The notes under the pieces were generated by a model. That model was not told the origin of the DNA, made no database searches, and saw only the letters and a list, made by a program, of their open reading frames with translations. Positions 33,524-47,091 of a stretch of 64,000 nt of DNA are shown one piece after another. The first letter of the stretch is position 1, and each line of letters opens with the position of its first letter. This DNA is from Epichloe hybrida (taxonomy: Eukaryota; Ascomycota; Sordariomycetes; Hypocreales; Clavicipitaceae). The translations under genes were made by a program, and so were the position numbers. The DNA is taken from the NCBI GenBank assembly GCA_019022495.1, contig JAFEKR010000002.1:3658001-3722000 (forward strand). The letters are read 5' to 3'.

Positions 33524-35034
33524 ATGATGATGTGCCATCTAGAGCATCAAGCACAAGGACACGGGGGAAACAAGAATGACGAATTTCCAAACATTGAACT
33601 GACAAGACATCGATAAATCTAGCTACAATGCCTCACAGACTCTGTGGCCAAGGCAGGCTGCTCGGCTACCGATCCCCAATGTATATGTGTCGGGCAGTAC
33701 ACACACATCTCGGGCTCGGCGACGCCATGTGTCCTGCGAGCTTGTGACCTGACCGAGGCCCTGTGTAAGTCTTGGTCGATTTGAACGCTCTGCTCTCCCC
33801 GGCCAACGAAAAAAAAAAAAAAACGCCGTATACAAAAACACGCAATTGCAAGTTGCTAACCGGCAGGGTGTTCGAGATAGTTACGAAAAACGTCACCGAA
33901 ACCGTCTGCAACAGACCGATTCGCGACAAAAGGGGACTATATGACGCGCTGAACTATAGCGCGAACACCATCGCGGCCATGGTCGTCATCGTACGGCTAG
34001 TGTACAAGCAATTCTGGAGCTATCGAAAACAGCTTGGCTACGACGATTGGGTCATTTTGTTCGCCCTCATTACTGGCATCGCGTGCACCATCATCAACAA
34101 GGTTGGGTTGACAGATCACGGCCTGGGCAAGGATGTGTGGACGATTCCGCCCTCTCAGATCACCGTGTTAGCGGAATACTTCTTCATAATCGAGATTATG
34201 TACTTGGCTGAGATGGCCATCGTCAAGCTGAGTCTATCTCTGTTCTACCTCGGCATCTTTCCTGGAGCCACCATTCGTCGCCTCTTGACGGGAACCTGCA
34301 TCTTGAACGTCATCTTTGGTGTCGTCTTTGTCACCATTGGCATTTTTTCCTGCACACCTGTGAGCAGGTACTGGACACAGCACGTCGAAAAGGATTTGAC
34401 GGGCCATTGCATCAACCTCAACCTTTTTGCGTGGCTGCATGGCATTTGCAACATTGTCCTCGATGTGTGGATGATTGCTCTTCCACTTAGCCAAATCAAG
34501 GGCTTGGAGCTGCACTGGAAAAAGAAGGTTGGTGTCGTCTTTATGTTCTTTCTGGGTACATTGTGAGTATTTTATTTGTTTTCTTCTTCTACCGTGATGG
34601 TTTTTTCTTCTTCTTCTTCTTCTCCTCGTTTTCCCTTTTCCCCCCCTTTCTTTGGAAAGAACATCAACAGCAGCATGTACTTACTGACTTTGTTACACAG
34701 CGTCACCGTCGTCTCCGTCCTGAGACTACAAAGTCTCATTTACTTCTCCAACTCGACCAACCCAACCTGGGACAATTGGATCATTGGATGGTGGTCCATC
34801 ATCGAAGTCAATGTCGGCATAGTATGCACATGTTTACCAACCCTGCGATTGGTCCTGGTGCGCATGGCCCCTTGTATCTTCAGCATAAACGGGTCCCGTA
34901 ATACTACGCACCACAACACCGACCGCTTCGTGAAGAATAGCAACGCAATGGGCCGCAAGCCGATTGAGCTATACAGCATTGAGACGAGTGCCCTTGAAAG
35001 AGACAAGAGCAAGAGCAGCTTGCTCGGCGTGTGA
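33335..35034 (+). CDS. CFEM-domain PTH11-type seven-helix receptor
   Basis: The exons are 33335-33466, 33623-33762, 33867-34562 and 34701-35034, giving 433 residues. A signal peptide (about 1-22) leads into a CFEM domain with eight cysteines: PSCALQC, GC, QCIC, PC, AC and the TVCN that follows intron 2. An integral-membrane domain with seven hydrophobic segments then runs from about residue 105 to 385 (rhodopsin-like fungal PF20684-type, including the LGYDDWVILFALI motif). The tail is Ser-rich and cytoplasmic. CFEM-PTH11 receptors in plant- and insect-associated fungi sense surfaces and host cues. Intron 1 (33467-33622) is stop-free at its start and contains a CTG/ATG microsatellite. For intron 2 the donor GTGTAA at 33763 is the only one that keeps the frame. 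Confidence 0.85.
33486..33532. repeat. TGC/GAT trinucleotide microsatellite in intron 1 of the CFEM receptor
   Basis: About eight TGC units (33486-33510) run directly into GAT/GTG units (33511-33532). If the intron were retained, the frame would read a Leu run followed by a Met/Val run. Confidence 0.85.
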
Positions 35035-35832
35035 CGATGAAAGTACATGCCAAGTTTGAATGCGGAGCGGAATCTGTCTTACCCCATTGACTTTTTTTTA
35101 CTTTGAAGGCATTTCTTGACCTACAGTTTCATATACCATGATAATCAGGCATTATAACAACGAATATTCTTCCATGTATATGTTCTCAATCAGATCAATC
35201 CGTTCCTCACTTGTCGAAAAAAAGGTGCTCCCATCATCATCAATACGTCATTGCCAGCCGCGTATCAGCGAAACGCGAGAGGTTTGACCATGCTCCAAGC
35301 CCAATGATCGTCACTTGACCCCAAGGCGTTTTCTTCGTCAAGTTCCAAGAGCTTGCAGGATGATGAGAATAAGACGGCGGAGAGTCCCTACCTCGGATGG
35401 CATTTTCAGCGTCCGAATTACGTTGCAATTGCGACTAGTTGCCTTGTTGCGCAAGGCTGTAAAGTCGTTTTTGCGGAGCCGCGAGCTAATGTTTCTTGTC
35501 CGAAACATGTGATGGCATTTGTCGTTCTACGTACTTTGCGGTGGCAGATGGCATTGACGAGATGAAGTCAAGGATGGCCCACGGGTTAGACGAGGCGGGG
35601 CAGGTGTACGGAATAAAGGGGGGTGCTTACATGTTAAACAGATTAAGAGAGCGCATGTGATTGGCTAGCTACTTTTTAATTGATCGGCCCCGCCTGGATT
35701 CCGCGACGCGACGCGTCTTCCACAGAAACCCCCGTTCACGTTGGATTCACGATACATACTCACAAACCCTTTGGACAAGACGTCAAGTTTTTTAGCATCT
35801 TTCAGCCAGGCTCAGCACTGCGCGACTCCGCA
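35035..35832. other. Intergenic between the CFEM receptor and PRI2
   Basis: It holds the 3' region of the receptor gene and the PRI2 promoter. No recognisable gene is present. Confidence 0.45.
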
Positions 35833-37558
35833 ATGCTGCGACAAGATCTCAGTCGGGTAGACCCGAAGCGACGCAATGTCGTTGATCATCGAAAGAAGCA
35901 GTTCGCTACACCTCAGTACAAGGACGCTGAGTACCCTCACAGACTCAACTTTTACACGGATGCGCCGACAGCAGACATCACGCTTGAGCAGTTCGAGCAA
36001 TGGGCCATTGATCGACTGAGAGGTACGCAGCTTCCTTGTTGTACTACAGTTGCATAGGACGCACGTAGTAGCTGACACAATCTGGTAGTTCTGGCTGAGC
36101 TGGAAGCGTGCTCATTTCGCAACCGATCTCTCGCCGAAACAGCTACACATATGAAGCCTATACTGGACAAATATATCCCTCTAGACACGAATAGCTCTTC
36201 TACCGCGCGACTGTTTGCCCAGAGGCAAAAAGATCATTACAGCCACTTCATTCTTCGGCTGGCCTTTTCCTCGACCGAGGATTTGCGCCGCCGGTTTACG
36301 CGTGTTGAAACAATGCTCTTCCGCCTGCGATTCAGCAATGACGACTTATCCGAGAGATCTGCTTTCGTGTCGAGTCTTGATTTGGATTGGTGGGAGGCTG
36401 TGACGGACGATGAGAAGAGAGAATATGCTGCAGACCTGGCAGCAATGATTGGCAAGAAGTCAGGGATCGAGGATGACATGTGGTTCAAAGTCGACTGGGA
36501 GAGGGTACCTGACTTGATCGAAGGCAGGAGAGTCTTTTTGAAGCAGGGCAAGGCCTTTGTTCCTGGGCGTGAGCAATCAAGTATGGTGGTCGCCGAGTTC
36601 TCATCCCGTTTGGAGAAACAGCTTGAGGTATGGCGTTCCAGTGTGACTGACCACGGATGTGCAGACAGCAGACAATCCAACAAGACTGACACTGTCTTGA
36701 GTAGCTTACCGCTCGGGCACTACCGCGCCTGGACGAGGACGATCGTCTGACCCCGATTTTGAACCATCTTTCTAAAAACTTCATCACCCCGGATTCTGCC
36801 TACGTTTCCAACTCGTCGGCCCCGGCTGGCGCGCAAATCACCGCATCCAACATCGACAACCTGTCACAGCATTTTCCAGCTTGCATGTCCCACCTGCACC
36901 GATCATTACGGCGAGACGCTCATCTCAAGCATTATGGTCGCCTGCAGTACACACTGTTCCTCAAGGGTATCGGCCTGAATCTGGAGGAGTCCCTGCTGTT
37001 CTGGCGGAGCTCTTTCAACAAGGTGACCGACGACCAGTTCAACAAGGAATATCGATACAATGTGCGCCACGCCTACGGCGACGTTGGCGGTGACTCTAAT
37101 CGCAGAGGCGGCGGTTACAGCCCTTTCAGCTGTCAGAAAATCTTGACGGAACATCCCCCAGGCCCTGGAGAGGCACACGGTTGCCCCTATAGGCACTTCA
37201 ATATTGAAAACCTCACGGCTTTGGTGCAAGCAATGGGTGTTTCAGACCGATCAGTACTGCAGGGTGTCAAGGAGGACAAGGACAAGCAAAAGTTTCACAT
37301 GGCTTGCAACCGGTAAGTTTGAAAGATGGCTTGATTTGATTGGAAAAATGCTACTGATGACTCGACGGAAGACAGCTGACATTGCGAAAAAACAGTGTAT
37401 TCGAACATGTCCACAAGGCCGAGATCAAGAAGGCCAAGGATGAGAGCGTCATGACGTCCAATCAGCTGGAGACGATTGTTCATCCAAACGAATACTTTAA
37501 GCGAAGCTACCTGCTCAAGAACTTGGGAAAGGATAGCGATGTCAAGATGGAGGAATAA
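35833..37558 (+). CDS. PRI2: DNA primase large subunit (iron-sulfur)
   Basis: Pri2 is the regulatory subunit of the primase-polymerase alpha complex that starts every Okazaki fragment in the nucleus. The exons are 35833-36022, 36089-36627, 36705-37312 and 37396-37558, giving 499 residues. The four cysteines that bind the 4Fe-4S cluster are all present: FPACM, SPFSCQ, HGCPYRHF and HMACNR, the last spanning the final intron. The conserved LRLQYTLFLKGIGLNLEE-type motif appears as RLQYTLFLKGIGLNLEESLLFW, followed by the KVTDDQFNKEYRYNVRHAYG segment. The N-terminal helical domain includes the MLRQD start and YPHRLNFY. The length is normal. This essential gene sits between two truncated genes (MRT4 and Vps4). 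Confidence 0.95.
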
Positions 37559-38220
37559 TTTGGGACTTTGTAACTAGGACATTCTCGATCAGCACAAAAT
37601 TGGGGGACGGGGGGGGGCATGAGTAGGTGGCATCTCGGTGGCGGCGTAGGGAGTTGATTCGTCTTGAATACTACAATTACTATATCAAACCATGACATTC
37701 CCAGCACTATTCTTGCAAACTTGGTTAGTGAAACTGCGTGTTCTTTCTGCACTCGTTTTTTGGAGGTTTGTTTCGTTCACTTTTCGCGTTGGGATCATCA
37801 ATAAGAATACGAAAGGATCAAGAGATGTGCTCGGCCGGACGCAGCCAAGATGGAGCAGCTACCACTACGACTGAGGATACTACTTTCTCAAGACCACCTG
37901 AGCACAAGGTTAGCAATACATGTGTACCAGCCGGACATCCTCTTTGTACGAATCACCATGTATGATTCCACCCATAACCCCAAGACGATAGCCACACCTA
38001 ATAAGACCCCTTTGCCTTTCCTTCCCAAACGAACGATAGCTAATATACTCCTATGCTGAATTCCCTGGCCTCCCTACTTGTTAAGCGCCTATGCCCCTGC
38101 AAATGTCCTTGTTGTCCACCCCCAAGACTGCCACGCACCTCTCTCCCTACCCCAACTATTCAGGAGAAGGGAAATTTTCTCTTTCTTTCTTTTTTTAAGA
38201 AAAAAAAAAAGATGAACGAT
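37559..38220. other. Intergenic between PRI2 and tRNA-Phe
   Basis: It holds PRI2 3' sequence. A T/A-rich stretch near 38181-38210 ends in the A run that acts as the Pol III terminator for the minus-strand tRNA. Confidence 0.5.
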
Positions 38221-38318
38221 TGCGGCCAGTGTGACTCGAACACACGACCTTCAGATAGGCATCCGTAGGATTGAAGTTTAACTTCAGTCTGACGATCTCC
38301 CAGCTAATCTATGGCCGC
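38221..38318 (-). tRNA. tRNA-Phe (anticodon GAA), with intron
   Basis: The acceptor stem is GCGGCCA paired with TGGCCGC, discriminator A. The D arm is GATT/GATC. The anticodon stem TCAGA/TCTGA encloses CTGAAG-A with anticodon GAA. The T arm is GTGTG-TTCGAGT-CACAC. A 25-nt intron lies at 38257-38281, after base 37. Downstream on the minus strand a run of T (plus-strand A run near 38201-38210) terminates transcription. Confidence 0.94.
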
Positions 38319-38679
38319 AAGGGTCTTGGTTCCAGCGCACCGTTAAACTGTTTATTATTACTGGGCGAGCCTCGTGTGATTTTATGACTCCCTTCTTTCT
38401 TCAAAGAAGCAATTTCAGAAAAATTGCCTGTAAGAATATGCTCCATGCTCTTCACGAGGAATGCCACGGATCAGCAACGACACAATTGAACGCTCTGAAC
38501 CAGAATGGAGCGTGAAGCAACATCGCCGACGACAACATGCATGTATTCCAATCCGTGGAGAGTTTCTCGGTTCTTTTTTTCGGTGACGAAATGTGCGACA
38601 ACGTTGCGGCGGACGCGGACCCAGAGGCTGTGGAGCTGGACAGACCCAGGAACTCGGTAACAACGGCAGTTTCCTCGCA

Positions 38680-38918
38680 TCTCCTTAGAGGTCATGAGCC
38701 TTGTGGGTCTGCGGGGCCCCCACAAGCCCCCTGCCACAAGGTCGGTGACCGCGTTAAGTACGCGAAATATAGTATAGTAATTCATATAGGGAAACTTACT
38801 AGCACATTAATTATTAGGCTATTTACATATTAGCGAATATACCTCTAGTCCACTTTTATCTCATTGGATACAGACCCTAGCTGACGTGACTCCACAAGGC
38901 TTATGACCTCTAAGGAGA
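38680..38918. mobile_element. MITE copy 2 (239 bp)
   Basis: The ends are TCTCCTTAGAGGTCATGAGCCTTGTGG on the left and its near-perfect inverse (one mismatch) on the right. TA flanks the right end; the left flank is CA. The interior shares with copy 1 the blocks AGGTCGGTGACCGCG, AAGTACGCGAAA, TTATTAGGCTATTTA, the ACCTCTAGTCCA-like block and CTGACGTGACTCCACAAGG. The outermost TIR differs from copy 1 after TCTCCTT, so these are two subfamilies. Confidence 0.8.
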
Positions 38919-39802
38919 TACAAGGGAGCCTCAAGGTCTTTTTTTTTTTTTTTTTTTCCCTCTTGGCGAGGGGGGGGGGCTGCCACCTGCAGAGTGAGGT
39001 CACCGCGAGAGGGAGGGTTAGTCTAATGATGTGATGGAAATTTTATTCCTGGCTGCAAGTTGTCGGTCGAGATGCGGGGAAGAGGAGTAAGAAAGATGAT
39101 AATGCCCCGAGGATGCATGAGTCTGACGTCTTGCAGTCTTGGCCTGCTACTATGTATTGCGTGCCACGTGAGATACATAGAGGAAGACTCTACTGCCTGC
39201 GGGACAAGGAGTGTGGTATTCCGAGAGCAGAATTTGCCTTTTGCTTCAACAAACATGCCACTTCTTTCTGGGGCTGGACAAAACATGGTCAACGGAGACA
39301 CAACATTGTACAACGTGCAACCATCCCATGGCACAGCATGACAATAGCATAGCACAGGACGGATTATTATAGCATGATATAGCATGGCATGGCATAGCAA
39401 CATAGCGTAGCGTCTTGGCATCATCCGTTTGAGGCAATAGTCCTTCGGCCCTTCAGCCCTTCAGCCAGGTACAGCGTCGTAGTGCAGCGCACACATGGCA
39501 TTCGGAGTCGTCGGGCCCGAAAGGCTTCGGGTCGTGCTTAATTGAAAGGCAGAAAAAGCGTGCAAGTCACAAGTCAAGAGTCACAAGGACAGAATGCACA
39601 ATGACATCGGTGGTGTAATGCGTCGTTGCTTGCATCTGCACGCAATCATGACTCTCCCGCTCCTCGCGAGGCCAACCGACAATCCAAAAGTTCGAGTGTT
39701 AGTCGCACGAGCGTTTTTCATGGACAACAACAAAACGTCAATCAGTTCTGGCCATGCCGTCCGTCCGTATGCAAGCCAGCCCTACCGGAGAGAGGGGAGG
39801 TT

Positions 39803-39862
39803 AAAAAAAAAAACCCCCCTCCGTCTAACCGAGGGCCAGCCAGACCGGGGGTTTTTTTTTTT
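39803..39862. repeat. Homopolymer fold-back A(11)C(5) / G(5)T(11)
   Basis: Eleven A followed by C at 39803-39818 are matched by five G followed by T at 39847-39862, with a 28-bp loop. It could form a perfect 16-bp hairpin. Confidence 0.7.
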
Positions 39863-40759
39863 TTTTCGTTCCCCCACGGGAGGGAAATCACGGCCATTCC
39901 TTTGAACCAAAGAATTTACAATCTGCATTCATATATTTTTCTCGATGTACGGATTCATCCGTACCCCCTCCCTTTCGAACACTTACAGGGGCCTCTCTCA
40001 TCCTTGCCCGATCTTTTGAGTCGCAAGCGGCCCCAGTGGGTGTGCGCAACTTGCGCCCAACTCAAGGGGGGTGCGATGTATGATATGTAATTATCCCCCC
40101 CCCTCCCCCCCCTCTAAAAAGTAGTCCGTATTAGGGACAGGAATAGCTCGCGACGATAATATCCAAAAAGTATTATGACTTCCGATCCCGCAGTTACCGC
40201 CATGGCACGACAAAACCCCTGCTTGCTGGACCCCGCCCGACCTCTTTCTATTTTCTATTTATTTTTATATTTTTACATCTCTATTTTTGAAAACAAAAAG
40301 AAGCGACGAAGCGAGGAACGAGCCGTCAATTCCACGCATCCCAGCCAGTGCCAACGATGCAGTAAATTCCACAGCGACTTCCGAGTCAAAAGTTCCTTCT
40401 CCTTCTCCTTCTCGTCGACTTCGTGGCAAGGGCGCGTTTCATCGTGCCACAGCCACGGGAACACCATCTCCCATGCACGTGCAGTGCACCACGTTGTGAA
40501 TCTCTCAGAAGAAAAAAAAAAAAAAAACCCCCCCCTTAAAGCTGATCCAGGGCGTCGCTTCTTGCCATCCCGTCCCCGCCAGTTTCGAAACTTGCGTCTC
40601 CCCCCCCCCCGAATCAGGTTGATTTCAGACCATGCAAGACTTTCACCGCACTTCACGACGTACACATTCACCGCTCTGCAACTTTCCAGCTGTACGTCTA
40701 AGCCCCGGCCCCTTTTCTACCACGCGACATCCGTGGATTCCACAAGCCAAGGACAATGC

Positions 40760-42503
<1,744 letters not shown>

Positions 42504-43079
42504 ATGGCCGAACTCCAAGCCAAGCTCCAAGCCATGTCTGAGGATTATCAGAAACTACAACAAGGTGGGACCGCCTCTGAGATTCTAGGGCCAGGCAAGT
42601 CCAGCTCCTAGGAAGACACAACTAATGCAACCCAAACAGAGCTTCAAGATACAGTGAATTCACGGCAAAAATTACAGGGCCAACAACAAGAGAACGCTGG
42701 AGTCTTCAAGGTTGGTGAAGTCACATCAGCCGTCACATGACCTGAGAACTGACACTTTGAACAGGAGTTCGAAAAGCTGGGGGATGATGAGACCATTTAC
42801 AAGCTTGTGGGACCAGTATTGTTGAAACAAGACAAGGTGGAAGCGGAGGGCACCGTTAAGGGACGACTTGACTTCATCCAAGGAGAAGTGTAGGCGCCAC
42901 CACTGGTGACTCCTGGTACCAAGACTTTGAGAGCTAACATGGTGTATGGCAGCACGAGATTAGAGGGACAAATTAACGAGACACAGGACAAGCTGGAAAA
43001 GAAGAAGACGGAAATCCTCCAACTGCAAGCTTCTGCTCAAGCTTCTGCTGGCGGACAGTCACCGCAGTCGGCAGACTAG
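42504..43079 (+). CDS. YKE2: Prefoldin subunit 6
   Basis: This is a beta-type subunit of the hexameric prefoldin chaperone that hands unfolded actin and tubulin to CCT. Four exons (42504-42564, 42640-42710, 42765-42889 and 42953-43079) give 127 residues. The N-terminal helix (MAELQAKLQAMSEDYQKLQQ) continues with ELQDTVNSRQKLQGQQQENAGV. The beta-hairpin core DDETIYKLVGPVLLKQDKVEAEG is followed by the return helix KGRLDFIQGEV-TRLEGQINETQDKLEKKK, which shows heptad spacing. Size and order match the family. Confidence 0.94.
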
Positions 43080-43615
43080 ACTCCTAGTAGATTATGAATG
43101 GAAAGTCGGATTTGCCCTCGGGACGGAACCCGATATTTACATGCCATGGAAAAGGCTGCAACCTGACTACGGATTACTGCGAATCGTAATTCGGGGAATA
43201 ATTTTGATGCCTGACATTTTCCAACTCTAATAATCCTGCAGTGTTGGGTTGGCGGGCTTGTTGGATGGTACGCGGCTTGATGTACATCACTGTACATACG
43301 TTTGTAAAGTGGGGGGTGGGTGCACGGAGTACAGTGGGTGTACCTTGCTGGCACGCTGCGTCACAGCTCCCGAAGCGGCGACCCTGAAACTTGCCCCACC
43401 ATCACTCAACTGCCTCCCCGTCTGCCCGTCAGCCCAGGTCACTTCAACCTCAAACACTGCATCCCGCTTCAACAAGGCGCACCCTCCATCGATGCCTTCG
43501 ATTTGACCAGACCAATATGAACTCGATACGACCTGAAATATCAAGGACCGAGGCCTGCTAGCCACCCGGTAGAATCGTGATAATACTAGCCTGAGTCCGC
43601 GGAGCCCCGTTCAGC
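43080..43615. other. Intergenic between prefoldin 6 and the JAMM protease gene
   Basis: It holds 3' sequence and promoter only. No repeat or RNA gene is seen. Confidence 0.45.
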
Positions 43616-45348
43616 ATGGACGCCAGATTAATCACGCGGCCATCGCGCCCGCAAAGTGTGAAGGAGCTGGTATCACAAGCTGAAAACTTCAATTTCAATA
43701 TTAACATTCCCTTCAAACACTGGACTAGAGCTGCAGAGACTCTGTATCAAGAGGTGAGTCAGTTCACCTATGCTCGTCCAGTCCCACGTCCACTGTGAAT
43801 CGAGATGCTAAAAGTATCTCCACAGGCTGCTTTTGCGTTATCGGATGGCGCTTATGGCCGAGCATACATGATGCTGTACAGACATTCAGTGCTTGTTTTG
43901 GAAAAGCTTCGCCAACATCCTCAGTACAAAGCACCTGAAAGCCGCTTGGCTGTTCAGGAACTCTCGAAGCGCATGAATACTGTTCTGGCCGATTTGGAAA
44001 AGATTAAACCGATTATTCGTGATCAGTATGAAGAGTGGGAACGTATGGCACCCGCGGAACTGAAGATATCGAAAACGACCCGAGCGAAACCTCCTTCAAA
44101 CTACGGCGATTTTGCCGCCCAAGACCCGAGTCTTAGTGGTAATGCCACTGTTCTAGATGCCTCCGAGCACCAAGAGCTGGCCGTGGAACTGGCACAGAAA
44201 GAGCTGGCGCGAAGAGATACTGCAAGACAAGCGCATAGGCATGCCAAGGTCTACGGTGCTACGATCCTGTCGCCGCGCTTCAATAACGGACAGAGACTCG
44301 ATGTAGACCTTCAAAGCCAGATGGAGGCGGCTAGAAAGGCCACTGATGCTTCACAACGAGATCAGTTCGAAAAAGACAATTATGAGACAGCATTGGCACC
44401 GGAAGGAGAAGGTGGTGTTCCAAGACCGTGCATGTATCCATCAATATCAAAACCTCAGCCTGTGCAGTTCGACCAACTCGTGCCAGACCGATCAGCTCAA
44501 CCCGCTTTGCCTCCACCTCATCGACCACCCAAAGAATACAGTCATGACCCCCCACCTCCTCCCAGCGATGCACCTCCGCCCATACCACACAAATTACCGA
44601 CGCTCGAATCGAGAACAAACTCATATTCATCTTACTTTGACGGACAATACCAGCCCCCAGTGCCCCCCAAAGGACCCCTCGAGACACCATCTGTACCCAG
44701 AAAAGAGAGACTGGCGTTCAAGCCGGGCGCATACGTCGAGAATGGGGATCCTATTCGCTCAATTTTCCTACCGAAAAAGCTTCGAGCTACTTTCTTAGAC
44801 ATCGCCTCCCAGAACACCAGAAAGGGTCTAGAAATGTGTGGTATCCTATGCGGCACACCAGTCAACAACGCCCTGTTCGTGCGATGCTTGCTCATCCCTG
44901 ACCAGAAATGCACTTCTGATACCTGCGAAACGGAAAATGAGAGCGCAATATTCGATTTCTGCGCGGGAGAAGACCTGATGGTCCTTGGATGGATTCACAC
45001 CCATCCTACTCAGACCTGTTTCATGAGTTCTCGGGACTTGCATACCCACGCCGGTAACCAGGTCATGATGCCCGAAAGTATCGCTATCGTTTGCGCACCT
45101 AAGTTTACTCCCTCGTAAGTAGTGCTTGTCCATTGGAACTAAGCTCTGGGCTAACCGTTGCTATCAGATACGGAATCTTCCGCCTAACACATCCACCTGG
45201 CCTTGATCATATTCTGGACTGTAGAAAGTCGGACACTTTTCACCAACACGATATCGGCAACCTGTATCGGGAAACCGAGCATCCAAACGGACACGTATAC
45301 GAGAACGACAAGATGCCGTTTGATGTAAAAGATCTACGAACTCAATGA
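43616..45348 (+). CDS. AMSH-type JAMM deubiquitinase
   Basis: AMSH/STAMBP proteases cut Lys63-linked ubiquitin at ESCRT sites on endosomes. The exons are 43616-43753, 43826-45114 and 45168-45348, giving 535 residues. The N-terminal about 115 residues form a USP8-dimerisation/MIT-like helical domain (MDARLITRPSRPQSVKELV start). A low-complexity, Pro-rich linker follows. The C-terminal MPN+ domain begins at RSIFLPKKLRATFLDIA. The metal-binding JAMM set is complete: Glu in GLEMCGILCG, HTHPTQTCFMSSRDLHTHAG, and Asp of SSRD. The AMSH-specific CAPKFTP-type region and the C-terminal HPPGLDHILDC block support the subfamily. A related ESCRT gene, Vps4, lies 1.7 kb upstream. Confidence 0.92.
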
Positions 45349-47091
45349 TCCCATCGTCGCTGCACACTTATCGAGTATGTGGCCTCGCCGTGAGGCCATG
45401 GACTAGGCAAATGTGATCATACACGTACACACTTGAACGTGCGAAACTTTGCTTCGGAAGAGAGGCCAAACATGACTGGCAACATGAAATTTCATCCCAC
45501 ATGCACACTCCTTATTATCTGTCGAAGCAACGAGTCCAAAGAACGTATATACAATGCCCAGGCGAGAACGAAAACAATTGCTGCTAAGGCATGCGGATCA
45601 ATAGATTCGAATCCTTGGATCAAACACCATTACTACCAAGAGCTGATTAGTACTCCGTATGAACAACACTATGAAGGAGGGACAAATAAGCAAGTACTAG
45701 ACCACATGATATTTGATTTCTGTCCATCCTCGAAACAGGCGCCTCTTGCCTTACAAAGGCACTTTTCATGTGTAGGACGGCTAAACAATTCTCAGAATTC
45801 TCTTGCGGGTGACTTAAAGCCTCACAACAGCACACTGGGTTGCACCGTTTCCATCCGTCCCGCAAGGAAACAATGGAAAAAACCAACCGATGCTGAAGAT
45901 CAAAGTTACACGATGTGAAGAGAAAAACAGCAGGTAAACAAGAAATGATCTGCTCAAGGCGGCATTGTGTGACTGGCGTGGTCACTGTTGTAGACTGGGG
46001 AGCTGAGACGAGCCGAAGCCCCCGCACGGCTTTGACGTCGATATCTTTGTTGATTGATTGCTTGTAACTTCGCTTGCAGTGAGGCGAAAGAGCCGAAAGA
46101 GCGCCACGCAGCAAACCAATATGCAAATCGACATGTTCGACGGGTCCGATTTACGGCTGTGATTGTCAATTATCATCTGATGTGTCACTTCTAGTGAAGG
46201 AACTAGAGGAAGGGCAGGCCTTCCCGTTTGGTTGTAGATGGTTCCATACTGGCCAAACATGGTCAAGTTGGCCGAAAATGACCATGTTCAACGGCTGGAG
46301 CGATCAAGAAATGCTCATCGATTGTCTGTGAGATACGATAGCAGATGAGCCAGAGTTGCTTCGTGAGACATGTATGATTTTCTCCGTACGGAATACTACC
46401 TGGGTCCAGCCGGTCTGCACGAATTCCAGATGGTTGGCCATTCACGACACGCCACACCAGCGTCGTCGTTCATACATTACTGTAGTATTACCAGGCCGGG
46501 ATTCACTTCCCGTGCCGCGCAACGATGGGCCGCCTGGTTGGCCAGAAAGGACATTGGTCAGTCTGTCGAGAGCCGGATTTGTGACAACGCCATCTGCGCC
46601 CTGCTGAACTTGGAACCTAACAATTTATGCCAGTCGATACCTGCAAGCTGCTTTATTAGCTCGATATTTCTCTCGATTTACGGGCTGGGGATCGTGCAGC
46701 GCCGCTCAATGGCACCATACACAACCCCCCCTCCAACGTCAATAATTCCTTTTCCTTCAAGAGGTGAAGAATCAAGACCCGGTATGGGTATGTTCATGGA
46801 GTCATAAGCCATGGGTCATGACAATGGGCGATGCTCCAATCATGCTGGCTCCCAGTAATAGTTGTACGCAGCCGGCCAGCCTTGAGCAAACCCCCCCCCC
46901 CCCCCAAAGGAAGATATCGTCGCAAATAAGCGACCTGATTGTCTCAGTCTGGTGTGGTCCAATTTACTGTCGGCGTGTGTGACTGGACTTTGTTCAAATC
47001 ATATATAAGGAAAGCCAGGGCTCAGAAAATGCACAAGAAGGTTTCTGTGCTCCCACTGAATCGTAGTTCTCCGCCAGAGTAACAATCAATC
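45349..47091. other. Intergenic upstream of the Ppo gene
   Basis: About 1.7 kb holds no recognisable gene. Short open frames on both strands look random. A C run lies at about 46890-46905 and a TATA box at 47001. Confidence 0.45.
47001..47009 (+). promoter_or_regulatory. TATA box of the Ppo gene
   Basis: ATATATAAG lies about 90 bp upstream of the start codon, followed by a normal-looking leader. Confidence 0.5.

Larger units (their letters stand above)
38319..40759. other. Gene-poor interval with a MITE copy and homopolymer fold-back
   Basis: About 2.4 kb holds MITE copy 2 (38680-38918), a short ATAGCATGG-type tandem (39318-39415) and the A/C-G/T fold-back (39803-39862). It also has C-rich runs (about 40095-40116) and an A-then-C run (40508-40537). 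Open frames here are driven by homopolymers and I do not believe them. Confidence 0.5.

Noticed and set aside
39318..39415. CRISPR-like array in the ATAGCATGG repeats
   Set aside because: The units are short, irregular and lack spacers; this is a eukaryotic microsatellite.
46370..46807. A 145-codon frame upstream of the Ppo gene
   Set aside because: It has no motif, no splice context and no conserved look.
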